Position numbers and translations under genes: made by a program
In this document: one piece after another, positions 1 through 6,129 of the stretch
Layout: each line of letters begins with the position of its first letter
Position numbering within the stretch: position 1 is the stretch's first letter
Assembly: GCA_002293585.1 (NCBI GenBank)
Contig: DBDM01000176.1
Coordinates: 179 to 6,339, forward strand
Direction of reading: 5' to 3'
Source of the DNA: Bacteroidales bacterium UBA932
GTDB lineage: Bacteria > Bacteroidota > Bacteroidia > Bacteroidales > UBA932
DNA: 6,161 nucleotides
Notes under the pieces: generated by a model
The model's input: the letters and a program-made list of their open reading frames with translations, nothing else
Told to the model about the DNA's origin: nothing
Database searches by the model: none

Positions 1-42
1 GGCAGTCGGCAGTCGGCAGTCAGCAGTTAGCAGTCAGCAGTC
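1..42 (+). repeat. Heptanucleotide tandem array, six units of RGCAGTY, inside mutL
   Basis: Six consecutive 7-bp units are seen: GGCAGTC three times, AGCAGTT once, AGCAGTC twice. The array begins at the window edge and may extend upstream. It lies in the mutL frame and encodes a Q/S/A/V/G-rich linker with no stop codon in the used frame. Unit 4 creates a TAG at 28-30 in one alternative frame. Heptamer arrays of this kind resemble the short tandemly repeated repetitive sequences known from cyanobacteria. Whether this family is dispersed in this genome cannot be seen. Confidence 0.93.
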
Positions 43-656
43 CAGGAGAAAACGAAGACTCATCACTCATCACTCATCACTCATCACTCATCACTCAATT
101 TATTCAGCTCCGCGGAAAATATCTGCTTATTCCCGTAAAATCCGGCGTAATGGTAATCGATATTCGCCGCGCCAAACAGCGCATCTACTACGAACAATAT
201 ATCCGTCTGCTGGCCAATCACCAACACGCTTCACAACAGCAGATCTTCGCCGAAACAGTGGCTTTAAAACATGAAGACTACCTGCTGTTGGAACCTGTAC
301 TCGATAATTTACGTTTATTGGGTTATGATATCAATGCTTTCGGCAACAATACCATTGCCATTAACGGATGGCCGGCAAACATACCTGTTCCCGACATTCA
401 TGAATGGATAGATAACCTGTTAGCCGAACTGCGTGAAGCATCCGCTCAGTTGAAAGAACGGCGGCAAACCACGCTGGCCGCCTCATTGGCGCGAACGGCA
501 GCCGGTAATTCCACCGAGGCTCTACAACCCGAAGAAGCGCAAACATTGATCGATCATCTTTTTGCCTGCGAAACACCGTCCGTCTCCCCTTCCGGAAAAC
601 CCGCAGTGCACATTATCCCAATGGAAGAATTAGATAAAAAATTACTTAAAAATTAA
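1..656 (+). CDS. mutL: DNA mismatch repair protein MutL, C-terminal part (5' end outside window)
   Basis: MutL couples MutS mismatch recognition to downstream repair. Its N-terminal GHKL ATPase is joined by a variable linker to a C-terminal dimerization domain. The frame is open from the left edge (first full codon at base 3), so the ATG at 150 is internal. Residues encoded at 99-149 (FIQLRGKYLLIPVKSGV) and onward (VIDIRRAKQRIYYEQY) match the start of the MutL C-terminal domain. The rest follows the family pattern: LGYDI, NTIAINGWPA, and an end like the SPxGKP region. Bases 3-98 encode a low-complexity linker made from two heptamer arrays. The endonuclease motif DQHA(x)2E(x)4E reads DIRRAKQRIYYE, the ACxxA-like region reads ARTA and CPHGRP reads SPSGKP, so metal-dependent nicking is doubtful. 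Rhomboid follows after 10 bases. The family call is firm; continuity with an intact N-terminal half cannot be seen. Confidence 0.9.
   Translation, partial: QSAVGSQQLAVSSPGENEDSSLITHHSSLITQFIQLRGKYLLIPVKSGVMVIDIRRAKQRIYYEQYIRLLANHQHASQQQIFAETVALKHEDYLLLEPVLDNLRLLGYDINAFGNNTIAINGWPANIPVPDIHEWIDNLLAELREASAQLKERRQTTLAASLARTAAGNSTEALQPEEAQTLIDHLFACETPSVSPSGKPAVHIIPMEELDKKLLKN
58..97 (+). repeat. Heptanucleotide tandem array, 5.7 perfect units of ACTCATC, inside mutL
   Basis: Five full ACTCATC units plus ACTCA are perfectly identical, which suggests recent expansion or active slippage. In the mutL frame three units encode the seven-residue peptide SSLITHH, present once fully and then as SSLIT. No frame through the array contains a stop, so the coding consequence of a copy-number change falls downstream: TAA at 136-138 in one shifted frame and TGA at 272-274 in the other. 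The conserved C-terminal domain starts immediately after the array. Confidence 0.95.
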
Positions 657-666
657 ATTTAATAAT

Positions 667-1296
667 ATGTTCAACCGTATACCTCCGGTAGTTAAAAATA
701 TCATTATCATCAATGTATTGATGTTATTGGCTACCTTCGTCAATGAAGAGTTCATGTTGAAATATTTCGCACTTTTTTTTCCTGCACCGAACTTTTTCCA
801 GCCCTATCAATTCGTCACGCACATGTTTATGCACGGAAGTTTTTTCCACTTATTCTTCAACATGTACGCCTTTTTTCTCTTCGGTTCGGTACTTGAACAG
901 GTGTGGGGCAGCAAGAAATTTTTTATTTATTATATGGTTACCGGTATTGGTGCAGCTGCTTTCTACACCTTCACCAACTGGTTGCTCAGCCTTAACTTTT
1001 CTTCACCAGAACAATATTTTGATCTATTGCGCACCCCCATGGTTGGCGCATCTGGTGCGGTATTCGGCGTATTGCTTGCCTACGGCATGCTTTTCCCTAA
1101 TGCCGTACTGCAACTCATCTTTCCGCCCATAGCAATTAGAGCCAAATGGTTCGTAATTATTTACGGCGCAATGGAATTATTATTGGCATTAGGTTCCCCG
1201 GGAAGTCAAATAGCACACTTTGCCCATGTAGGCGGTATGCTATTCGGTTTTTTCCTTGTCAAGTATTGGAAGAAAAAAGGAACTATGTATTGGTAA
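667..1296 (+). CDS. Rhomboid family intramembrane serine protease
   Basis: This 209-residue polytopic membrane protein would cleave transmembrane substrates within the bilayer of the inner membrane. The catalytic dyad is visible: Ser129 in GASGAVFG (127-134) and His187 in HFAHVGG (184-190). The second membrane helix carries the rhomboid signature HGSFFHLFFN (56-65), whose H61 and N65 correspond to the oxyanion-stabilising His/Asn of GlpG. VLEQVWG (75-81) matches the L1-loop-proximal segment of the family. About six hydrophobic segments fit the minimal bacterial core, with no extra soluble domain. The loop before the catalytic helix (about 104-124) is fairly long. The start follows the mutL stop by 10 bases, with no Shine-Dalgarno. 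From memory, mutL, rhomboid gene(s) and an endonuclease/phosphatase-fold gene also sit together in Bacteroides. The natural substrate is unknown. A T8 run lies at 773-780. Confidence 0.93.
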   Translation: MFNRIPPVVKNIIIINVLMLLATFVNEEFMLKYFALFFPAPNFFQPYQFVTHMFMHGSFFHLFFNMYAFFLFGSVLEQVWGSKKFFIYYMVTGIGAAAFYTFTNWLLSLNFSSPEQYFDLLRTPMVGASGAVFGVLLAYGMLFPNAVLQLIFPPIAIRAKWFVIIYGAMELLLALGSPGSQIAHFAHVGGMLFGFFLVKYWKKKGTMYW

Positions 1297-2367
1297 ATGG
1301 ATATGAAATTTTTACAACATCTCATAGGCTATGTACTGAAAGCTATTAGCATAACAATAGCATTGGGATTGTTGTTTTCCTACGCTTCCATGTACATTAG
1401 TCCCGCCGGATACTGGGTGCCTGCATTTTTCGGACTATTCTTCATGCCGTTGGTGATCTTAAATTTCGTATTAGCCGTAGCCTGGGGTTTAATACGCCGG
1501 AAAATAGCGCTTGTCAACGCCTTTGCCCTGTTGCCCGCCCTACTTTGCCTTCCGGCTTTCATACAAATTAATGATATCAAAACGAAAGACGAGTCACAGC
1601 TAAAAATAATCAGCTATAACGTACACATGTTCGGGCTCATCGGTTCCTCAAAAACTGCCGTTGCCCTGCCCGGCATAGCCCAGTTTATTGCCGGCGAAAA
1701 TCCCGACATTCTGTGCCTGCAGGAAGTGAGCGCTCCCGATACGGCATACATTAACCGGGCATTCCCGCAATACCATTATAAATATTACTGCAACACACTT
1801 CGTAAAAATAAGTCCATATTCGGTATTGTCACGCTCAGCCGTTTTCCTATCGTTGCTTCCGGAAACTTCCTCTTTCCCGAAACCAGCAACCGTTGCATTT
1901 TTACCGACCTGGCAGTCTCCGGCGATACGATACGCGTATACAACAACCACTTGCAATCAGTGAGTCTTAACCTTGAACGCACCGCATTACGTGTAAAAAA
2001 AGAAGAACTGCGCAACGAAGAGATCAAATCCGTATCGCGCCGGTTAAAAGCAGGTTTTATCAAACGGGCGCAACAGGTCAATGAGATCTCCGCACATATC
2101 AAAGCCTCGCCTTACCGCACTATTGTGTGCGGCGACTTTAACGACACGCCGGTATCCTACACTTATCGCAAAATGAAAGGCCGTTTAAACGATTGTTTTG
2201 TCAAAGCAGGAAAAGGCATTCCGTCTACTTATCGCGGTTTTTGGCCGGCCTTTCGCATTGATTACATCTTCAGCGATCCCCGCTTTACAGTGACCGGTTA
2301 CGAGGTGCCGGAAATCACCTTATCCGATCACTACCCCGTTTCAGTAACTTTAAACATGACCAATTAA
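1297..2367 (+). CDS. Membrane-anchored endonuclease/exonuclease/phosphatase (EEP) family protein
   Basis: The protein has 356 residues: an N-terminal membrane region with about three hydrophobic segments (roughly 12-33, 40-64, 70-90), then an EEP-fold domain (about 102-354). The catalytic set is complete: Asn108 in SYNVH, Glu143 in LQEV, His218 in NNHLQS, Asp280 and Asn282 in GDFND, Asp322 in IDYIF, and Asp344-His345 in SDHYPV. EEP enzymes are metal-dependent phosphodiesterases or phosphatases acting on nucleic acids, phospholipids or inositol phosphates, and motifs alone do not fix the substrate. The membrane anchor makes a lipid or envelope-side substrate plausible (inference). The ATG directly follows the rhomboid stop with zero gap, which implies translational coupling. 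A second ATG two codons later (1303) is an alternative start. A charged helical insert rich in K/R/E lies at 228-260. Confidence 0.9.
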   Translation: MDMKFLQHLIGYVLKAISITIALGLLFSYASMYISPAGYWVPAFFGLFFMPLVILNFVLAVAWGLIRRKIALVNAFALLPALLCLPAFIQINDIKTKDESQLKIISYNVHMFGLIGSSKTAVALPGIAQFIAGENPDILCLQEVSAPDTAYINRAFPQYHYKYYCNTLRKNKSIFGIVTLSRFPIVASGNFLFPETSNRCIFTDLAVSGDTIRVYNNHLQSVSLNLERTALRVKKEELRNEEIKSVSRRLKAGFIKRAQQVNEISAHIKASPYRTIVCGDFNDTPVSYTYRKMKGRLNDCFVKAGKGIPSTYRGFWPAFRIDYIFSDPRFTVTGYEVPEITLSDHYPVSVTLNMTN

Positions 2368-2376
2368 TATAAAACC

Positions 2377-3495
2377 ATGAGAATAGGATTCGACGCCAAA
2401 AGAGCTTTCAGGAATTTCACCGGTTTAGGTAATTATAGCCGGTCGACTATTTCTATTTTATCCGATTATTATCCGAATAACGAGTATTATTTGTATACGA
2501 CTTTTTATAAAAAACATCCTATGCAGAATTTTGCCAACCGTCCGAATATTAATATCCGCCGGCCGGATGGCATGCTTAAACGTCTCCCATCAGCCTGGCG
2601 TTATTTCGGCTTAAGCGCAGATTTATTATTCGACAAGATAGATATCTTTCACGGCCTTACGGCTGAAATTCCCGTGGGAATACCTTCAAGAACCCGCAGT
2701 GTAGTTACTATCCACGACTTAATCTTCCTGCGTTATCCCGAATATTATAAATCCATCGACCGGTGGATCTATACCAAAAAATATCGTTCGGCCTGTAAGC
2801 GCGCCGACCTGATCATCGCTATCAGCCAACAAACCAAGCAGGAAATTATTGACTTTTTCGGCATCAATGAAGAAAAAATACGACTGGTCTACCAGGGCTG
2901 TGACCCGCAATTCTACCAGGTTGCTACGCCCCGTGAAAAGGCCAATGTCAAAGCGCTCTACCAGCTTCCCGATAAGTACATTCTGTATGTCGGCACTATC
3001 GAGCACCGCAAGAACCTGCTCACTTTGGTAAAAGCGATGGAATTGCTACCGGAACCTCTACAATTGGTAGTGGTGGGCAAACCGACCGTATATTTCGACA
3101 CGGTGATGAAGTACATTGAAGCGCATAAACTTGAACGCCGCATAGTGTTCCTGCCGCGTACCGACTTCAAACACCTTCCGGCTATTTATCAGCAAGCCGG
3201 CGCAGTGTGCTTCCCTTCACTCTTCGAAGGGTTCGGCATTCCCGCATTGGAAGCATTAAACTCCCGTACCCCGTTGGTAGCATCCAAAATTTCCAGCCTG
3301 CCCGAAGCCGGCGGCCCCGGAAGCCTTTATGTCGATCCGCTCAATCACGAAGAAATGGCGGCTGCCTTGCTTAAGGCTACCACCGATGAACAAGCGCGCC
3401 AAAAAATGATCACCGATGGTGTGGCGTACGCCCGTAATTTCCATGAAGACCACATTGCCAAAAATCTCTGGTCGGTGTATCAGGAACTCATGTAA
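2377..3495 (+). CDS. Glycosyltransferase, GT4 family (GT-B fold)
   Basis: This 372-residue retaining GT-B enzyme transfers a sugar from a nucleotide-sugar donor, probably to a cell-surface glycan or glycolipid at the cytoplasmic face. N-terminal acceptor domain: MRIGFDAKRA, with the glycine loop FTGLGNYSR (14-22) and TIHDLIF (111-117). C-terminal donor domain: YILYVGTIEHRKN (201-213), which supplies the phosphate-contacting Arg/Lys, and the family EX7E motif with Glu284 and Glu292 in FEGFGIPALEAL. It ends in the usual helix that folds back on the N-domain. Length is typical for GT4 and no membrane segment is present. Donor and acceptor cannot be told from sequence; mannosyltransferase-like members share these motifs. 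It starts 9 bases after the EEP gene and ends 2 bases before tsaC, so it is co-transcribed, but no other glycan genes surround it. Confidence 0.92.
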   Translation: MRIGFDAKRAFRNFTGLGNYSRSTISILSDYYPNNEYYLYTTFYKKHPMQNFANRPNINIRRPDGMLKRLPSAWRYFGLSADLLFDKIDIFHGLTAEIPVGIPSRTRSVVTIHDLIFLRYPEYYKSIDRWIYTKKYRSACKRADLIIAISQQTKQEIIDFFGINEEKIRLVYQGCDPQFYQVATPREKANVKALYQLPDKYILYVGTIEHRKNLLTLVKAMELLPEPLQLVVVGKPTVYFDTVMKYIEAHKLERRIVFLPRTDFKHLPAIYQQAGAVCFPSLFEGFGIPALEALNSRTPLVASKISSLPEAGGPGSLYVDPLNHEEMAAALLKATTDEQARQKMITDGVAYARNFHEDHIAKNLWSVYQELM

Positions 3496-3497
3496 TT

Positions 3498-4064
3498 ATG
3501 CACAGTGATATTATACAAGAAGCGTTAAGCATACTCCGTTCCGGCGGAATACTGCTCTATCCTACCGATACGGTATGGGGTATAGGCTGTGATGCTACCA
3601 ACGAACAGGCAGTAGAAAAAGTATATGCCTTGAAACAACGAGCAGAAAGCAAAAGTTTAATCATACTTGTCGACAGCATGACTATGCTGGAACTCTACGT
3701 GGCGCAAGTTCCGGAGATAGCTTACCAACTGATAGAGGTAAGCGACCAACCGTTAACAATTATTTATCCGGAAGCGACCGGGCTGGCGGCCAACGTGCCG
3801 GCAACCGACGGAAGCATTGCCGTCCGTGTAGTGAACCACCCTTTCTGCAACGAACTGCTGCGTCAATTCAAGAAACCTTTAATCTCCACATCGGCTAATA
3901 TTTCCGGCGAAAATACGCCTCCCTGTTTTGCCGCCATTTCCGAAACGGTCAAACAAGGCGTTGATTTTATTGTTCCGCAAACCCTGGAAAAAGGCGCCAC
4001 CCAACAACCCTCTCCTATCATCAAATTAGGCAGGAACGGGGAAATACAAATTATTCGAAAATAA
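3498..4064 (+). CDS. tsaC: L-threonylcarbamoyladenylate synthase (TsaC/YrdC domain, short form)
   Basis: This cytoplasmic enzyme makes threonylcarbamoyl-AMP from threonine, bicarbonate and ATP. TsaB/TsaD/TsaE then transfer the group to A37 of ANN-decoding tRNAs as t6A. The 188-residue protein is a single YrdC domain without the C-terminal Sua5 extension. Visible signature elements are YPTDTVWGIGCDA (21-33), the KxR motif K46-Q-R48 followed by the SKSLIILV strand (51-58), the QPLTIIYP strand (84-91), SIAVRVVNHP (106-115) and STSANISG (130-137). SPIIKL near the C-terminus also matches the family. Start: ATG two bases after the glycosyltransferase stop, no Shine-Dalgarno, consistent with coupled translation. 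t6A synthesis is essential or nearly so in most bacteria, so this gene argues that the whole transcription unit is expressed constitutively. Confidence 0.94.
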   Translation: MHSDIIQEALSILRSGGILLYPTDTVWGIGCDATNEQAVEKVYALKQRAESKSLIILVDSMTMLELYVAQVPEIAYQLIEVSDQPLTIIYPEATGLAANVPATDGSIAVRVVNHPFCNELLRQFKKPLISTSANISGENTPPCFAAISETVKQGVDFIVPQTLEKGATQQPSPIIKLGRNGEIQIIRK

Positions 4065-4074
4065 ACATTTTTTT

Positions 4075-5562
4075 ATGCATACTTATTCTATCTCTCCTCA
4101 AGGACTGACTTTTGAAATACTGCAACAATTATCCGGCAAACCACACCGGCTGGAACTATCGGATGAAGCGCGCCGGCGGATCCAACACTGCCGCAGCTAC
4201 CTCGACCAAAAGATGGACAACCACAGTGAACCTGTCTACGGCGTGACTACCGGCTTCGGCTCGCTCTGCAACAAATCGATATCACACGAAGAGCTGGGAC
4301 AATTGCAGGAAAATTTAGTCATGTCGCACGCTTGCAGTGTTGGCAACGAAGTAGCGCCCGAAATTGTGCGGTTCATGCTCCTGCTGAAAGCTCACGCCCT
4401 CTCATTAGGATTTAGCGGCGCACAGCTTATTACTATCCAACGCATTTTGGATTTTTACAACAATGATATTTTACCGGTGGTATACGACCGCGGTTCCCTT
4501 GGCGCCAGCGGCGACTTAGCGCCATTGGCTAATCTTTTCCTTCCGCTCATCGGCAAAGGCGAAGTGTATTTTAAAGGGAAGAAACAACCGGCGGCAGACG
4601 TGTTGCAACAAATGGGTTGGGAACCGGTGAAACTGCAATCGAAAGAGGGACTGGCCCTGCTGAACGGCACACAGTTCATGAGCGCCCACGGCGTGGTGGC
4701 ATTACTGAAAATCAACCGGCTGCTCAAATTGTCCGACACCATCGGCGCCCTTTCACTCGAAGCATTCGACGGCCGTGTGGAGCCTTTTGACGCCCGCTTG
4801 CACGACATCCGTCCGCACGAAGGGCAAATAGCTACCGCCAAAGCGTTGCGCCGTATCCTTCAAGGCAGCGAATTGACCGGCCGGGCGAAAAAACACGTAC
4901 AGGACCCTTATTCGTTCCGTTGCATGCCACAAGTGCACGGCGCCGTGAAAGATTGTTTTGACTATGTCGGCCGCGTGATACTTACCGAGATCAACGCCGT
5001 GACCGATAACCCCATCGTCTTTCCCGACGACGACGCGGTAATTTCCGGCGGCAACTTCCACGGACAACCGTTGGCGCTGGCTTATGACTTCATGGCCATT
5101 GCCCTCACTCAACTCGGCAATATCTCCGAACGCCGCACCGCCCAACTAATCCTCGGTTTGCGCGGACTACCCGAATACCTGATCGCCGAATCGGGGTTAA
5201 ATTCCGGATTTATGATCCCCCAATATGCTGCGGCAGCCTTAGTCAACCAAAATAAAACTTACAGTCATCCCTCATCCGTCGATTCCATCGTATCGTCAAA
5301 CGGACAGGAAGACCACGTGAGTATGGGTGGTAATGCCGCCACCAAATTACTCAAAGTGGTGGAAAACGTGGAATATATTTTAGCCATTGAATTAATGAAT
5401 GCAGCCCAGGGCGTTGAATTTCGCCGTCCGGCCAAAACATCGCCCACGTTGGAGAAACTGATGGCCGCTTTCCGGCAGGAAGTGACTTTCCTTAAAGAAG
5501 ACCGCATCATGTACGTAGACATCCAAAAAGCCCGCGCGTTTATTCAGACAATGGAAGTGTAA
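4075..5562 (+). CDS. hutH: Histidine ammonia-lyase
   Basis: HutH deaminates L-histidine to trans-urocanate, the first step of histidine catabolism, in the cytoplasm as a homotetramer. The 495-residue length is normal for the family. The MIO cofactor would form from Ala144-Ser145-Gly146 in GSLGASGDLAPLAN. By my alignment from memory to Pseudomonas putida HAL, the active-site residues are kept: Tyr55, His85 (in MSHA), Asn197, Gln276, Tyr279 and Arg282 (QDPYSFR), Phe328 (GGNFHG) and Glu412 (QEDHVSMG). The QEDH form favours histidine over the tyrosine/phenylalanine lyases, which have NQD there. Ten bases separate it from tsaC. No other hut genes (hutU, hutI, ftcD) are visible. The stop TAA directly abuts the stop of the convergent minus-strand gene. 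Aromatic amino acid specificity remains a minor alternative. Confidence 0.93.
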   Translation: MHTYSISPQGLTFEILQQLSGKPHRLELSDEARRRIQHCRSYLDQKMDNHSEPVYGVTTGFGSLCNKSISHEELGQLQENLVMSHACSVGNEVAPEIVRFMLLLKAHALSLGFSGAQLITIQRILDFYNNDILPVVYDRGSLGASGDLAPLANLFLPLIGKGEVYFKGKKQPAADVLQQMGWEPVKLQSKEGLALLNGTQFMSAHGVVALLKINRLLKLSDTIGALSLEAFDGRVEPFDARLHDIRPHEGQIATAKALRRILQGSELTGRAKKHVQDPYSFRCMPQVHGAVKDCFDYVGRVILTEINAVTDNPIVFPDDDAVISGGNFHGQPLALAYDFMAIALTQLGNISERRTAQLILGLRGLPEYLIAESGLNSGFMIPQYAAAALVNQNKTYSHPSSVDSIVSSNGQEDHVSMGGNAATKLLKVVENVEYILAIELMNAAQGVEFRRPAKTSPTLEKLMAAFRQEVTFLKEDRIMYVDIQKARAFIQTMEV

Positions 5563-6015
5563 TTAACGGTTCACCACCGCCAACCCAACAAGGGTTATCA
5601 ACACGGATAATATGGTGAAACCGATACCCATACACCAACATATGGTATCCATCCGCTTATTGAGTGAAGTATCCAAATGATCTATACGCAACTCAACGCC
5701 ATCAATCCGAACATCCATTTTATCCATGCGGGCATTCATCTGAGCCTCCATGTTATCCATACGAGTGTTCATCCGGGTTTCCAGATTGTCCATACGGGCG
5801 TTCATCTGAGTCTCCATGTTATCCATGCGGGCATTCATTTGAGCCTCCATGCTATCCATACGTAAAGTGAGGCGATCTTCCATATGGTTCATCATGGTGA
5901 CCAGCTTGTCTTTTTCGTCTTCGACTTTCATATCAATTACATTTAACAATCCCTCTTTTGTATTACGAGGCAAATCCATTTTACTAAGTTGACGCTGTAA
6001 TAATACAGTATTCAT
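5563..6015 (-). CDS. Small hendecad-repeat coiled-coil protein with C-terminal membrane anchor (unknown function)
   Basis: I do not recognise a named family. The 150 residues have three parts: a charged N-terminal segment (1-44), a long coiled coil (about 45-123) and a hydrophobic anchor (about 126-148, CWCMGIGFTILSVLI then TLVGLAVV) ending in NR. The coiled coil consists of 11-residue units of the type MEAQMNARMDN at 56-66, 67-77, 78-88 and 89-99, with weaker units before and after. Met/Leu/Ile at positions 1, 5 and 9 of each unit give the 4-4-3 spacing expected of right-handed hendecad coils. The architecture resembles DUF1640/CCDC90-type tail-anchored coiled coils, but that is analogy only. 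It has its own Bacteroidota-type promoter upstream. The gene is monocistronic within the window and convergent with hutH. The plus-strand open frames across the repeats are shadows. Confidence 0.8.
   Translation of the reverse strand: MNTVLLQRQLSKMDLPRNTKEGLLNVIDMKVEDEKDKLVTMMNHMEDRLTLRMDSMEAQMNARMDNMETQMNARMDNLETRMNTRMDNMEAQMNARMDKMDVRIDGVELRIDHLDTSLNKRMDTICWCMGIGFTILSVLITLVGLAVVNR
5719..5850 (-). repeat. Four 33-bp tandem repeats encoding hendecad coiled-coil units
   Basis: The units lie at 5719-5751, 5752-5784, 5785-5817 and 5818-5850, each encoding 11 residues. The two outer units differ at only 2 of 33 positions (first base and position 22), while the inner two are more diverged. A degenerate fifth unit is at 5851-5883. 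Copy-number change here keeps the frame and would only lengthen or shorten the coiled coil. Confidence 0.9.
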
Positions 6016-6044
6016 AAATAAGTGGTTAAAATATTCTTTATCGG

Positions 6045-6092
6045 CCTTAGAATGAGCTATCAGCTAAAGTATGGCGTTTCGTGGCTCTAAGG
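6045..6092. other. Inverted repeat in the 5' leader of the coiled-coil gene
   Basis: CCTTAGA (6045-6051) is perfectly complementary to TCTAAGG (6086-6092). A small inner inverted pair, AGCT-ATC-AGCT (6055-6065), sits between the arms. On the minus-strand transcript this could fold into a stem near the extreme 5' end. There is no T run, so it is not an intrinsic terminator. Function is unknown. Confidence 0.35.
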
Positions 6093-6097
6093 AACCA

Positions 6098-6129
6098 CAA
6101 AGGTATACCCTATTTTTTGAATTTCCAAA
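6098..6129 (-). promoter_or_regulatory. Bacteroidota-type promoter for the minus-strand coiled-coil gene
   Basis: Read on the minus strand, TTTG (6129-6126) is followed after 20 bases by TACCTTTG (6105-6098). This matches the Bacteroides vegetative consensus TTTG-N19-21-TAnnTTTG at every fixed position. Transcription would start near 6090-6094 (inferred), giving a leader of about 75-80 bases before the ATG at 6015. Confidence 0.75.

Larger units (their letters stand above)
1..5562 (+). other. Predicted polycistronic unit mutL-rhomboid-EEP-GT4-tsaC-hutH
   Basis: Six same-strand genes are separated by 10, 0, 9, 2 and 10 bases, leaving no room for internal intergenic promoters or terminators. 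None of the short gaps contains a hairpin or a TAnnTTTG element. Promoters inside coding regions cannot be excluded. The promoter of the unit must lie upstream of the window. Confidence 0.7.

Noticed and set aside
1..97. CRISPR array or attachment site at the repeat-rich left edge
   Set aside because: The units are contiguous 7-mers without spacers, and they fall inside an open mutL frame.
150..656. A separate 168-residue protein starting at ATG 150
   Set aside because: The frame is open to the window edge, and the residues just before this ATG (FIQLRGKYLLIPVKSGV) are conserved MutL sequence, so the ATG is internal. Independent initiation there cannot be excluded but nothing supports it.
5221..5283. 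A possible loss of the catalytic Glu (SENK replaced by NQNK near residue 391-394 of HutH)
   Set aside because: Counting along the Pseudomonas enzyme places the catalytic Glu414 in the later QEDH motif, which is intact here (Glu412).
4075..5562. Tyrosine or phenylalanine ammonia-lyase instead of histidine ammonia-lyase
   Set aside because: The QEDHVSM motif with Glu412, together with the QDPYSFR and GGNFHG contexts, follows the histidine lyase pattern. Tyrosine and phenylalanine lyases carry NQD at that site.
5582..5596. Hairpin AACCC-AACAA-GGGTT about 20 bases past the hutH stop as a terminator
   Set aside because: The stem is only 5 bp, there is no T run after it on either strand, and it lies in coding sequence of the minus-strand gene.
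5664..5870. Plus-strand open frames rich in H, P, C and Y across the 33-bp repeats
   Set aside because: They are shadows of the minus-strand hendecad repeats. A repetitive 33-bp sequence keeps several frames open, and there is no promoter or family match.
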